DNA from: Candidatus Obscuribacterales bacterium
GTDB taxonomy: Bacteria; Cyanobacteriota; Vampirovibrionia; Obscuribacterales; Obscuribacteraceae
Assembly: GCA_019637435.1 (NCBI GenBank)
Contig: JAHBVO010000001.1
Coordinates: 1,116,001 to 1,180,000, forward strand
DNA length: 64,000 bases
Direction: 5' to 3'
Positions within the stretch are counted from its first letter, which is position 1; the number at the start of each line of letters is the position of its first letter. A program made the translations under genes and the position numbers. The notes below the pieces were generated by a model that worked only from the letters and a program-made list of their open reading frames with translations, was not told where the DNA came from and searched no databases. Below, in pieces: positions 43,625 to 52,418 of the stretch.

Positions 43625-44287
43625 CTAGCGTTCCGTCTTTTTGAAGAGTAGAGCATAACTATGGTCGTAGCCGAAAGAATAAGTCGGCTCCCAGTTTATG
43701 ATCGTCTCGCCGACGAACGTCAGAATCTCCGACAATTCGGTTGCTATATCCCATGCGAGTGGGGTAGGCCTCGCATCCTCGTGTTTGAGGTTCGACACCT
43801 CTACAAGCGCATGGCTGCCCGGTTTCATCTTCATCGAGATTTGTTCGAAGACAGTGCCGAGGTCTGCGAGATAATGCTGGTAGCCGTGACCTTCGGTACT
43901 ATATGCGGTGAACGGATTTTCTTTATGATGGCGCTCCATATACGGTGGCGAGGTAATAACGAAATCAAAATCAGGCAGATCGTAGTCGAGCAGATTCAGT
44001 GAGTCGCCGTGAATCAGGCGATCCTGATGTTCGATTTGCGAGCGAATGTAATTGGCGCGTTTTTCGTCGAACTCAATCCCGTAAGCCTCGCGGTCTAGCT
44101 GCTCGGCGACTTTCAACGTCGTTCCGAAACCTGCGAATGGATCGAATACCACATCGCCTTTCGCCGAGAACATCTCTATAAAATGCTTCGCGAAATCCTC
44201 CGAGTAACGAACATCGTCTTTCCGAAACTCCTCGGGAAGTTCGGCTTTGTGAATGTTGGAAAAGGTCAAAACAGTTTTAGTCGTCAT
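43625..44287 (-). CDS. Orphan DNA methyltransferase, N4-cytosine/N6-adenine type
   Basis: 220 residues. AdoMet-binding motif I is FDPFAGFGTT (about 48-57), preceded by a motif X-like region (ELPEEFRKDDVRYSEDFAKHF); the catalytic motif IV is TSPPYME (about 112-118). SPPY is usual for N4-cytosine enzymes. There is almost no target-recognition domain between or after them, so it is short for a restriction-modification enzyme. No endonuclease gene is adjacent, so it is a solitary methylase or acts on another nucleic acid. It converges with the SDR gene. Confidence 0.78.
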   Translation of the reverse strand: MTTKTVLTFSNIHKAELPEEFRKDDVRYSEDFAKHFIEMFSAKGDVVFDPFAGFGTTLKVAEQLDREAYGIEFDEKRANYIRSQIEHQDRLIHGDSLNLLDYDLPDFDFVITSPPYMERHHKENPFTAYSTEGHGYQHYLADLGTVFEQISMKMKPGSHALVEVSNLKHEDARPTPLAWDIATELSEILTFVGETIINWEPTYSFGYDHSYALLFKKTER

Positions 44288-44296
44288 CTCACACCA

Positions 44297-45034
44297 CTAG
44301 AGGTATTGTTCAAAGTCTTCAACTACCTTCTTGAATCGTTTTAAAAACTCCTGAGGCACATCGAATGGGTAACAAATTCGCGTGAGCAAGTGGCAATCAT
44401 ATTTCTGAGAATATGGTGCGTACAGCTCAACGCTGTAAAACGAGTATTCGTTGAATTTCTTGGGAACCTGATGAACTCCGGCATAGGGACCCTTTTGAAG
44501 TTGCATGTCTATGACCACGCCTCCCCAATCAGGACCCTGTTCTTGCTTGTTCGTGGATGGCAAAATGTATGGTTTTGCTTTGTACTCCACATAGATCTTG
44601 TCCGCTCCTGGTTTGATCTTGGCCTTGGGATAGTACTCGCGAATGAGTTTTTCCACAATCGAGTCCAACGATGTCCAGTTCGCAACTGCTCTATCAGAAG
44701 CGGCGACACCAGAAGCGGTGCCATTGGAAGTAGTGTTACTGGAAGTGGTGCCATTAGAAGCGGTGCCATCAGATGAAGTGGCAGCACCTGAATTTTCGTC
44801 TTGCAGAGCTTTCTCGTCTAGCGCGGGATTATCCCCTTCCGCTAAATTATGGGACGGCTTGGCACCCTGCGCTGCAACTGGATTGACCGAGATTAAGAGC
44901 GTCGCAGACAACAAAACAATCGCCGATGTGGCTCTTGCCAAAGCGACTCTGGACAAGGGGGCTATCGCCGATGCGACAGTAAAAAGTGCGGTCGCCGTGC
45001 TGCTCTTCAGTCGCGCTCGGAGTTGTTGGGACAT
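44297..45034 (-). CDS. Secreted protein of unknown function with a Ser/Thr/Asn-rich linker
   Basis: 245 residues. Signal-like hydrophobic segment (about 36-54, ending PVAAQG), then a linker of 5-residue repeats (SNGTT, SNTTS, NGTAS) encoded by a 15-bp tandem repeat near 44698-44770. The C-terminal ~140 residues are an unrecognised domain with TSLDSIVEKLIREYYPKAKI and a paired Cys segment (KYDCHLLTRICYPF). Probably periplasmic or surface-exposed. It is 9 bp upstream of the methyltransferase gene on the same strand. Confidence 0.55.
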   Translation of the reverse strand: MSQQLRARLKSSTATALFTVASAIAPLSRVALARATSAIVLLSATLLISVNPVAAQGAKPSHNLAEGDNPALDEKALQDENSGAATSSDGTASNGTTSSNTTSNGTASGVAASDRAVANWTSLDSIVEKLIREYYPKAKIKPGADKIYVEYKAKPYILPSTNKQEQGPDWGGVVIDMQLQKGPYAGVHQVPKKFNEYSFYSVELYAPYSQKYDCHLLTRICYPFDVPQEFLKRFKKVVEDFEQYL

Positions 45035-45164
45035 CGCCAGACCTCGTTTGTGTCTCCGTCAGTGTTCGCAAGGACCAGATATCGGCTCTGCCGGTTTTCT
45101 CACGATAATGCTGTAAAATTGTTCTGGCTCTGCAGTTTAATGCAAATCACGGCGCAATTTCAAT

Positions 45165-47309
45165 ATGACGTCCGACCTCGAAGTCCCTGAGCAACTGAAG
45201 TCCCGGTACAGGGACTTCAAGCTGATTGGCTCCGGTGCAATGGGGCGGGTCTTTAAGGCGACAGACAGCATTTTGCTAATAGACGTTGCAATCAAGGTTT
45301 TGTTGGCAACCAGGCATGTGCGCTCGGATTCTGCCGTGCGATTCCAGCAGGAAGCTAAGGCGGTTAGTAAACTTCAGCACAAAAATATTTTGACTGTGAT
45401 GGATTTTGGTATCACCGATGAAGGCGAACCATATCTGGTGATGGAATTTGTTGATGGAAAACCGCTTTCAACTATTCTGGAGGAACGAAAGTGTTTGTCT
45501 CTTGCCGAAGCGCTTAATATCACAAGTCAAATATGTGATGGAATGGAGCATGCGCACAAGGTTGGCGTCATCCATCGCGATTTGAAACCGGCTAACATAA
45601 TCGTGCTTGGAGACGACTATACCACTGCCTCAATTCGCATTCTTGATTTTGGAATTGCGAAGGTTGAAACAGTTGAAAACGATCCGAACAGCGTAACTCC
45701 GGAAGGAGGTTTCCTCGGAAGTCCACAGTATATGAGTCCAGAGCAGATGTCTGCTGAAACGATCGACCGAGGCAGTGATGTTTATTCGACCGGGTGTATT
45801 TTGTTTCACATGCTGAGTGGTGCGCATCCGTTTGAAAGCGATTCGTTGCTCGCACTAATGCAAGCGAAGCGTACTCAGCCGGCACCACTTGTTAATCAGA
45901 GGGGAACGCATGATGCGGTTCCGCCCGCGGTGGAGAGTGTGATTGCGCGTAGTTTGGAAATCGATACGCGTAAGCGTTTCTCTTCGATGATTGAGTTTAA
46001 GGATGCCCTTCAAGATGCGGCCCACGTTACAGAGTCAAGTGTTGATGATGGTGCTCAATCAAGGTTTCCTCTCAAGGCCGGAGCGATTGTCGCCTCAGTG
46101 GCGACGTTTATCGCAATCTTTGCTTTTCTGGTTTTTCGTCCCGCGGAGGAGCCACGCGAAGAGAACGTTTTGCCGGTCGTCGCGCGCCCTCAAACCGTTT
46201 TCAAAGATAACGAGTTGAAACAAACATCGCGAGTCACTGACTTCTTTGAGCGGAAGTACGGCGGAACGGTTTGGGAAGCGAAAGAAAAGATCGATGATAG
46301 CGCGCTTGCACAGCTCGTCTCGCTTCCCATCGACGAGTTAAGGCTGGGGTCTCAAGATAGAATTACCGCCAAAGGCTGCGAGTACATAGCGCGTATGCCG
46401 AAGCTGAAAGTTCTGCTTATGAGTGAGGCCAGTTTGGACGATGACGGACTGCGCGCCCTTGCCAAGTCTAAGAATTTGGAGAGGCTTCAAATCGATGGAA
46501 CCGGCGTCACTGACGTCGGCATTGCTGCCCTGGCTTCGACCAATATCAACGATTTGAGTCTGGAGCGTGTAAGTTTGACTGATGAGGGATTAAAGTCTAT
46601 CGGCAAATTGAAAAATCTCTATCGACTTCTGGTAAGTGGAACCAACATCACCAATTCCGGTCTGAAACATATTCAGCATTTGCCGATCAAAAAATTGCAC
46701 ATAGAGGCTTGTGGTATCACTGACGAAGGCATGCGAAATATGCCCGGCATCGATGTCATTGATCCAAAGACGAAGCTCAGGCAGTCGACCCTCCAGCGTA
46801 TCTATCTTGGACAATGTGGTGTCACAATCGATGGACTTAGGGCAATTAAGGGCGCCCCGCTGGAGGACCTCACCTTAAGCGGTTCTGCTCAGATCGATGA
46901 TGAGTGCGTCGGCTACATCGCTAAGACATGGCCTAAGATGACCCTTCTAATCATTAATGATACTAGTGCCACCAAAAGTAGTATCAAGAGCATAAGCTCG
47001 ATGAAGTACTTGGAAGAACTCGGAGTTGCTTCTTTAGGTCTTTCTGATGAGGACGTTCTGCCGCTTCTCAAGCTGCCCAAGATGAGGATTCTCAACATAA
47101 GCGCCAATGATATTACCGACCTTACTCTTCAACGTTTGCAACTTTGTCCTACTTTATCCAAACTTGACCTAACACAATGCGATGAAATTTCTGCTCCGAT
47201 GTTGAAGAAAGCGCAACTGGACTCGAAGGTGCGCATCACCTGTCCTATTCAAACTATGGAGTCGCAAGGTTCGCTGAAGGACATTACCGAATTTATGGAT
47301 AAGCAATAG
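45165..47309 (+). CDS. Transmembrane Ser/Thr kinase with extracytoplasmic leucine-rich repeats
   Basis: 714 residues. Cytoplasmic kinase domain 15-290: GSGAMGRVFKA, VAIKVLLA, HRDLKPANI, DFGIAKVE, MSPEQM, all complete. One transmembrane helix at about 304-324 (AIVASVATFIAIFAFLVF). The C-terminal ~380 residues are about 13 leucine-rich repeats of the 'LTDEGL' cysteine-containing/GALA-like subtype (LERLQIDGTGVTDVGIAALA; LYRLLVSGTNITNSGLKHI). It looks like a one-protein receptor kinase: LRRs bind a ligand outside, the kinase signals inside. Orientation is opposite to plant LRR kinases. Monocistronic. Confidence 0.9.
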   Translation: MTSDLEVPEQLKSRYRDFKLIGSGAMGRVFKATDSILLIDVAIKVLLATRHVRSDSAVRFQQEAKAVSKLQHKNILTVMDFGITDEGEPYLVMEFVDGKPLSTILEERKCLSLAEALNITSQICDGMEHAHKVGVIHRDLKPANIIVLGDDYTTASIRILDFGIAKVETVENDPNSVTPEGGFLGSPQYMSPEQMSAETIDRGSDVYSTGCILFHMLSGAHPFESDSLLALMQAKRTQPAPLVNQRGTHDAVPPAVESVIARSLEIDTRKRFSSMIEFKDALQDAAHVTESSVDDGAQSRFPLKAGAIVASVATFIAIFAFLVFRPAEEPREENVLPVVARPQTVFKDNELKQTSRVTDFFERKYGGTVWEAKEKIDDSALAQLVSLPIDELRLGSQDRITAKGCEYIARMPKLKVLLMSEASLDDDGLRALAKSKNLERLQIDGTGVTDVGIAALASTNINDLSLERVSLTDEGLKSIGKLKNLYRLLVSGTNITNSGLKHIQHLPIKKLHIEACGITDEGMRNMPGIDVIDPKTKLRQSTLQRIYLGQCGVTIDGLRAIKGAPLEDLTLSGSAQIDDECVGYIAKTWPKMTLLIINDTSATKSSIKSISSMKYLEELGVASLGLSDEDVLPLLKLPKMRILNISANDITDLTLQRLQLCPTLSKLDLTQCDEISAPMLKKAQLDSKVRITCPIQTMESQGSLKDITEFMDKQ

Positions 47310-47356
47310 CGGCTGCATTCCCCAAAAATGCGTTCTTAGGCAGGGCTGGAGCGATG

Positions 47357-48640
47357 CTATTGTGGTGTGTGGAGCAATAGCGTTAGAAACGCCGCCGCGA
47401 ACATGGCTACGAATGAGAAGCCAACTTTCAGCCCAAACTTTTGCGTGCCCGAAGTGAAAGCTGTTGCGGTTTTAAATATAGCGTTCATCAGCGTTGCTAA
47501 AAGCATGGATGTAATCGCGAGGCGATCGTCAACTTTACCCCAGTGAAATAGATCGGCAACGGTAACTGCGATGGCGTCGACGTCCATCATACCGCCGATA
47601 CAACTAGTCCATATCAAGCTGTGCGTGCCGAATACAACGGTTGCTGCTTTCGTCAGGAAAATAATTACAGCCAACACCGCTCCGAATTTCAGCGCAGGCC
47701 CGAGCGTGAATGGGTTTCCTAATTCGATTCTGCCAGTGGAATCAAACTTCTTCTCCGATTTTGGTGGACGGATCAATGCGGCGATTGCAAAACCGGTTCC
47801 TCCTGCTGCGATTAACGGCCACGCTGCCACCACTGCTAGTTTCGGTGCCACCACCGAGAGAAACGCGAGAATTCTTGGAAATTGAACAGCGTTTGCCAGA
47901 ACGGTTGCCTGCCAGTACGCCGTTTCTTGAGCTGGATCGTCTTTCACGTCACGGGAAAACGCCTGTGTCGTCGCGGTAGTTGATGCCAGTCCGCCGAGAA
48001 TTGCAGTTAGTTTTATCCCAATCGATTGTCCGAGAAATTTTTCGAAGAAATAGCCGACGAACGAAACCGAAGATACGAGTATTACAAACATCCAGATTCT
48101 TTGAAAGTTGAAAGCATCGAACGGACCCATATCTCCGGAAGGGAGCAATGGATAAATGATGAAAATCAGCGCGAGAAATCGCAGCGTGTCGCTGAATTCG
48201 ACCGTTGTAATAGTTTCCCTGAAGAAGTGTTGCAGCTTGTCCTTCGCCTCCAGGAAGAGGGTCAGGATAATTGACAAACCGATTGCGGTCGTTTGTCCAT
48301 GCTCGAAGTCGTCGGATGAGCCTGCGAATGATAAACAGAAAACGGCTAGAATCGCGAGATCTGTAGTGAAGCCGGAGCCTTCCAGATTTTTTTCGCGGAA
48401 GCGAAACGTTGTCAGATAAACTAGAATTGATACTACCGCTGATGCCGTCAGATAATTGTTTTCGAGCATGCCGCAGAGTGAGCCGATTATCGCAATAGTG
48501 ACGAACTCGCGAACTCCTATGTGTCCCGACGGTTTTACAGCTTCACGCTGAGCGCCGACGAGAATCCCGATTAGGAGCGCCTCGATGATCGGTATCCAAT
48601 GTAGGTGTACTGGGGGCATAGAAAAAACTATACCCCGCAC
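47357..48640 (-). CDS. MgtC/DUF4010 family membrane protein
   Basis: 427 residues with about 12 membrane helices. The N-terminal part matches MgtC/SapB (ALLIGILVGAQRE, IGVREFVTIAIIGSLCG); the C-terminal part matches DUF4010 (LGGLASTTATTQAFSRD; TSCIGGMMDVDAIAV). Families of this layout are putative ion- or metal-related membrane proteins; MgtC itself supports growth at low magnesium. It is the last gene of a seven-gene minus-strand run that also includes CorA, 48 bp after plsC, which fits a link to divalent-cation handling. Confidence 0.82.
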   Translation of the reverse strand: MRGIVFSMPPVHLHWIPIIEALLIGILVGAQREAVKPSGHIGVREFVTIAIIGSLCGMLENNYLTASAVVSILVYLTTFRFREKNLEGSGFTTDLAILAVFCLSFAGSSDDFEHGQTTAIGLSIILTLFLEAKDKLQHFFRETITTVEFSDTLRFLALIFIIYPLLPSGDMGPFDAFNFQRIWMFVILVSSVSFVGYFFEKFLGQSIGIKLTAILGGLASTTATTQAFSRDVKDDPAQETAYWQATVLANAVQFPRILAFLSVVAPKLAVVAAWPLIAAGGTGFAIAALIRPPKSEKKFDSTGRIELGNPFTLGPALKFGAVLAVIIFLTKAATVVFGTHSLIWTSCIGGMMDVDAIAVTVADLFHWGKVDDRLAITSMLLATLMNAIFKTATAFTSGTQKFGLKVGFSFVAMFAAAFLTLLLHTPQ

Positions 48641-48687
48641 CAGTGCATGGGAAACCGAGCGAGGAAGTCGCTGTGAGCGCTTTGAAT

Positions 48688-49575
48688 CTACTTCCGAGAC
48701 TGTGAGCGGTTCTTCGCAGCCTTTTGCAAAATCAAAAGGCGCTGAACATATGCGTCCGTCGCTTTATCAGCATCATCATCGAGTGATAAACCGCGCGCGA
48801 GTTCTTCCAGATCCGCAGACTTCGGAGTTACTTTGAACGGTCTGCCAACTACAGCGTAGGCTCCGTAGTTCTGTGTTCCGAAATGATTGCGAAAGTACTT
48901 GAAACCAAGGCTCTGAATCAGTGATTGAAACAAAGTCGATTGCGACTTGTCTTTCCGGTAGTGCATACCGATGGGAACGATCCAGATTGGCTCCTTTCGC
49001 TTCCGAGCGGCTAGCTTTGCGATTGCCATTGTTCCTGACTTGAAGTCTTCTCTTCGTACTTCCTGGTCCGGCACCAACTGTCCCTGAGGGAAAATGACCA
49101 TGCAGACGTTGGGTCCACCATTAGTCAAGGCGGAAATCGCTGCTTTAAACGCTTTCGATCTGCCTTCCTGTGATTCCTCGTCTACTGCGATTGCACCAGT
49201 GAGTGTGCCAAGCCAACCTCGCACGCCCTCGACCTCTGTAGTGCGAATCATGTAGTACATAGGTTTGACTCCCAGGAGAGCCGAAACGATCGAGCCATCA
49301 CCTGCATCGATGTGAAAAGGCGCAATAATCGTAGGTCCCTTCTTTGGAAGCCTGTGCTTGCCCAGAATTTTGATCGGTCCCACTTCAAGAAAGCCAAGGA
49401 TAATGCAGAGGAAACGCATGAAAAGTGCTGTCAAAAAATATGGTGCCGGAGGCACGTAACCACCTTGTTGTACCTTCACCACATGCGGTGCCCAATAGTC
49501 GAAGCGCGACTTGATGAGCTGCGCGGATACCAAAATTAAGAACGCTAGCAGGATTGTCGCTGTAGTCGGATTCAC
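48688..49575 (-). CDS. plsC: 1-acyl-sn-glycerol-3-phosphate acyltransferase (PlsC-like)
   Basis: 295 residues from a GTG that overlaps the stop of the upstream gene (GTGA). N-terminal membrane helix, then the acyltransferase motif H88-IDAG-D93 (HxxxxD) and the glycerol-phosphate-binding block reading FPQGQ in place of FPEGT, plus the third block IWIVPIGMHY. It transfers an acyl chain to lysophosphatidic acid (or a related acceptor) at the inner membrane. The altered second block suggests a divergent acceptor. Co-translated with the nucleotidyltransferase gene. Confidence 0.8.
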   Translation of the reverse strand: MNPTTATILLAFLILVSAQLIKSRFDYWAPHVVKVQQGGYVPPAPYFLTALFMRFLCIILGFLEVGPIKILGKHRLPKKGPTIIAPFHIDAGDGSIVSALLGVKPMYYMIRTTEVEGVRGWLGTLTGAIAVDEESQEGRSKAFKAAISALTNGGPNVCMVIFPQGQLVPDQEVRREDFKSGTMAIAKLAARKRKEPIWIVPIGMHYRKDKSQSTLFQSLIQSLGFKYFRNHFGTQNYGAYAVVGRPFKVTPKSADLEELARGLSLDDDADKATDAYVQRLLILQKAAKNRSQSRK

Positions 49576-50342
49576 GGTGTGACCCCTTCAATTACAGAGG
49601 CTAAAGCGTCATGGTCAAGCGGATTGGCAAGTGCAGTCTCGAGTTGTCCGAGAAATTCTCTATCGTGTTCCTCTAGCCATTTGAAACTTGCTTTCGAGCC
49701 ACAATACCACTTTCCCCGCAGTTCAAAATAATATTCGAGCGCGGAGTGAAGAAGCCAGAGCGCCCGATACCGACCTTCTAAATCGTTCCTACGAATTCTG
49801 CCAAGGGTTTTCTTCATCCAGAGCTGTCGTTTCTGTTTCTCCCAGTCGGGTAGCGGTAAAGGTCCGCGAAGAAATAGTTTTTCAACGTTTTCTAAGCAGC
49901 GTTCGCCCAGATCATCTTTCTGAATCAAGATTCTGGAGTTTCGCAGGCGCAACAGCGATTCGTCCGGTTGTAACGCCAGGGAAACCGGATAAATCCAGGC
50001 GTCGAGCAAAGCCCCGCCTGTCTTGTCAGTGACTGAAGATTTTGGAGGAGCGGTGCTCGTCTTGTCAATGACTGAAACTTCTTGAGCGCGGCCTGTGTTG
50101 TCAGTGATTGAGACTTCGCCAGCGCTATTTATTTCATCCGCGGTTAAAACTACGCAGTCGCAAATTGCCGTTTCCTCATCGCGAAAGCCGCAGATGTCGA
50201 AATCGCTGTCAGGTTCGAACTTGTCTGTAGCACGCGAGCCGTACAAAAAGACGGTGTGGCATCCGTGTTTTTCAACCATGCGCTTCACAATCGCGTTCAA
50301 CAGTTTCTCATTGTGGCTCTCGTTTGCAACCACCTGATTCAC
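49572..50342 (-). CDS. Nucleotidyltransferase-fold protein
   Basis: 256 residues from GTG 50342, which overlaps the TGA of panE. The polymerase-beta-like motif is intact: GSRATD (35-40), then DSDFD (45-49). An insertion of three ~15-residue repeats (SITDNTG, SVIDKTS, SVTDKTG) lies near residues 70-112 where the third acidic residue should follow. The C-terminal half is helical, like the HEPN-type or substrate-binding domain of minimal nucleotidyltransferases (LHSALEYYFELRGKWYCG). It may transfer NMP to a small molecule or protein. Tight coupling to panE and plsC is notable. Confidence 0.7.
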   Translation of the reverse strand: MNQVVANESHNEKLLNAIVKRMVEKHGCHTVFLYGSRATDKFEPDSDFDICGFRDEETAICDCVVLTADEINSAGEVSITDNTGRAQEVSVIDKTSTAPPKSSVTDKTGGALLDAWIYPVSLALQPDESLLRLRNSRILIQKDDLGERCLENVEKLFLRGPLPLPDWEKQKRQLWMKKTLGRIRRNDLEGRYRALWLLHSALEYYFELRGKWYCGSKASFKWLEEHDREFLGQLETALANPLDHDALASVIEGVTP

Positions 50343-51274
50343 CGCCCGTTTTTGGCACCGTCGATAAATGGCATCAGCAAATCTACGAGAACGCGATTTA
50401 CCGGTGTCGGCACGTTGAGCTCTCTTCCAAGGTCGACAACCGTACCACTCAACCACGGCAACTCAAGTCTGTTTCCGTGTTGCAAGTCATGTTGCATGGA
50501 AGAGGTGACGTCTGGTGATAAGCCGTCCCAGTATGCGAGGCGCCTGTCGATAAGACCGTCGTCGAGGACGATGCCTCGCGCCTTCGCCACGGCAATGGCT
50601 TCAGTCATCACGTCCACGAGCAGGCGTCGGGTGCTTTCATGAGAACGAACCGGTCCGATGGTTTGCCTGGTTGCCGCAGTGACTGCGCTCATTGCCACCA
50701 GAAACACAAACTTTTCCCAGATTGCCTTCTCGATATTGTCTGGAATTTCGGCATCGATGCCGCCCTTGATGCAAGCGTCTTGCAGTTCCTTTAAGCGGGG
50801 AGACTCTGGTTTGCTACCATATTCTCCAAATACCAGCTTTTGCACTACACCTTTCTGTGTCACCACGCCCGGTGCCGATATGGTGGCTGCAACATAGCTT
50901 ACGCCGCCGACAACCTTCTCGCTTCCAAAATGTTTGCGAAGTACATCATCCTTGAGGATTCCGTTTTGCAAGGAAATGATCGCAGTCGATTCGCCCACTA
51001 GTGGTTCAATTTGCTTTGCCGCCGATTCGGTGTCCCAGAGTTTTACACAGAACAAAACAACATCTACGGGGCCAATCTCTTTTGGGTCATCGCTGGCTTT
51101 ACAAGGATGAATCAGGCTGTCTTTGACCTCTGCGCTGACAATCTTCAATCCGTTTTTTCGTATCGCGGCAAGATGCGCGCCTCTTGCAATGAAGCTCACG
51201 TCGCAACCGGCGTCAGCCAGTCTCGCACCGAATACGCCACCGACGCCACCTGTACCCATCACCGCAATTTTCAT
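50339..51274 (-). CDS. panE: 2-dehydropantoate 2-reductase (ketopantoate reductase)
   Basis: 311 residues, the usual size. N-terminal NADP-binding loop GTGGVGGVFGARLA, then VDVVLFCVKLWDT and LQNGI, and the helical C-terminal domain with the catalytic-Lys region (EKAIWEKFVFLVAMSA) and the conserved TPVNRVL motif near the end. It reduces ketopantoate to pantoate for pantothenate and CoA synthesis. Starts 10 bp after corA; its stop overlaps the next gene's GTG. Confidence 0.9.
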   Translation of the reverse strand: MKIAVMGTGGVGGVFGARLADAGCDVSFIARGAHLAAIRKNGLKIVSAEVKDSLIHPCKASDDPKEIGPVDVVLFCVKLWDTESAAKQIEPLVGESTAIISLQNGILKDDVLRKHFGSEKVVGGVSYVAATISAPGVVTQKGVVQKLVFGEYGSKPESPRLKELQDACIKGGIDAEIPDNIEKAIWEKFVFLVAMSAVTAATRQTIGPVRSHESTRRLLVDVMTEAIAVAKARGIVLDDGLIDRRLAYWDGLSPDVTSSMQHDLQHGNRLELPWLSGTVVDLGRELNVPTPVNRVLVDLLMPFIDGAKNGR

Positions 51275-51284
51275 AAACTCTCCG

Positions 51285-52349
51285 TTAGTTGAAATCGATG
51301 AAGCCTTTGACTTTGAGCCACGCCAGCAGTCCGAAGGAAACCCCGAACATTGACGTCAGGCAGGCGTAGTATCCGAGCGGAAGATGTACTTCGGGAATCT
51401 GGAAGTTCATTCCATAAATACCAGCGATCAGTGTCGGTGGGAGGAACAAAGTTGCAATAATGGTAAGAATTTTGGTTGTTTCATTTGTTCGCAAGCCGAT
51501 TCCAGACACGTACACATCCATGATGTCGTAAGACATATCACGATAGGTTTCAAACAACCGCAATACTGATGATGCTTCATCATTACAGTAGGACAGCTCG
51601 AGCTTTCCTTCGTCGGAGATACTCGGATTTTTACAGCGCGAGAGTACGTGCGTGATTGTATCTATCGGCCATACTGCCTTCAGGAAAATCCATACCATCT
51701 GCTGTGCTCGGTTAATTAGATCGAGTTCCACCTTCCCTGGTGATTTGATAATTCGCGTTTGCAGCTTTTCAAGCTTGGCACCGCCAATGGTGAGGACATC
51801 GTAGTAGCTTCGAATAATGCTGGCCAATAAATCGGCTGCAAGTCGATCCGCTCCGAAACCGATTATCCTGTCTCCCTGAGCGAAGAGATTGTGAACCACA
51901 TTGCCGAAACAATCGTCATGACTGAATTGCCGAGTAATCAAAATTCCAGGACCGAGATAGAAGTTAACCGACTCCAGACCATCAAGCTGGTCCGAGACAA
52001 ATGGTTTTTGTACCGTCCAGAAGATTGCATCCTGCACCTCTTCAACGAATGACCGAGGGTGAGGATTCTTCATGTACTTCATGTGCTCATCGGACATATC
52101 GGCAAGTGCAGAGATCTCTTTCCAAAACTCGTCGCTATGCAGTCCCGACAGGTGGATCCACACGCAAGTCTCGTCTTTCGTCATCGCCTTCAGCGTTTCA
52201 AAATCTTGAAACCCGAATTTATTTAAACCGAATGAGCCGACGCTGTGAATCTGTACGCGCGGCTCAACCTGGTCCGGGAGATTCGCAACCATCTCGAACG
52301 AGTCCATGCAGAATGTCATTCTTCCGTGGTTGAAGCTCAGTTGTTGCAT
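51285..52349 (-). CDS. corA: CorA-type Mg2+/Co2+ transporter
   Basis: 354 residues. Large cytoplasmic alpha/beta N-terminal domain, a long helix, and two C-terminal membrane helices with the selectivity motif YGMNF after the first (ILTIIATLFLPPTLIAGIYGMNF). The C-terminus is basic (KVKGFIDFN). Pentameric channel for Mg2+ or Co2+ in the inner membrane. It precedes panE by 10 bp and follows the NCS1 permease gene by about 70 bp. Confidence 0.92.
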   Translation of the reverse strand: MQQLSFNHGRMTFCMDSFEMVANLPDQVEPRVQIHSVGSFGLNKFGFQDFETLKAMTKDETCVWIHLSGLHSDEFWKEISALADMSDEHMKYMKNPHPRSFVEEVQDAIFWTVQKPFVSDQLDGLESVNFYLGPGILITRQFSHDDCFGNVVHNLFAQGDRIIGFGADRLAADLLASIIRSYYDVLTIGGAKLEKLQTRIIKSPGKVELDLINRAQQMVWIFLKAVWPIDTITHVLSRCKNPSISDEGKLELSYCNDEASSVLRLFETYRDMSYDIMDVYVSGIGLRTNETTKILTIIATLFLPPTLIAGIYGMNFQIPEVHLPLGYYACLTSMFGVSFGLLAWLKVKGFIDFN

Positions 52350-52418
52350 CGGGCGACTCCCTTTGTTTACTCACAAATGATGATAGCAAGCCGGACGCGC
52401 CTGTCCCAGTATAAATGT

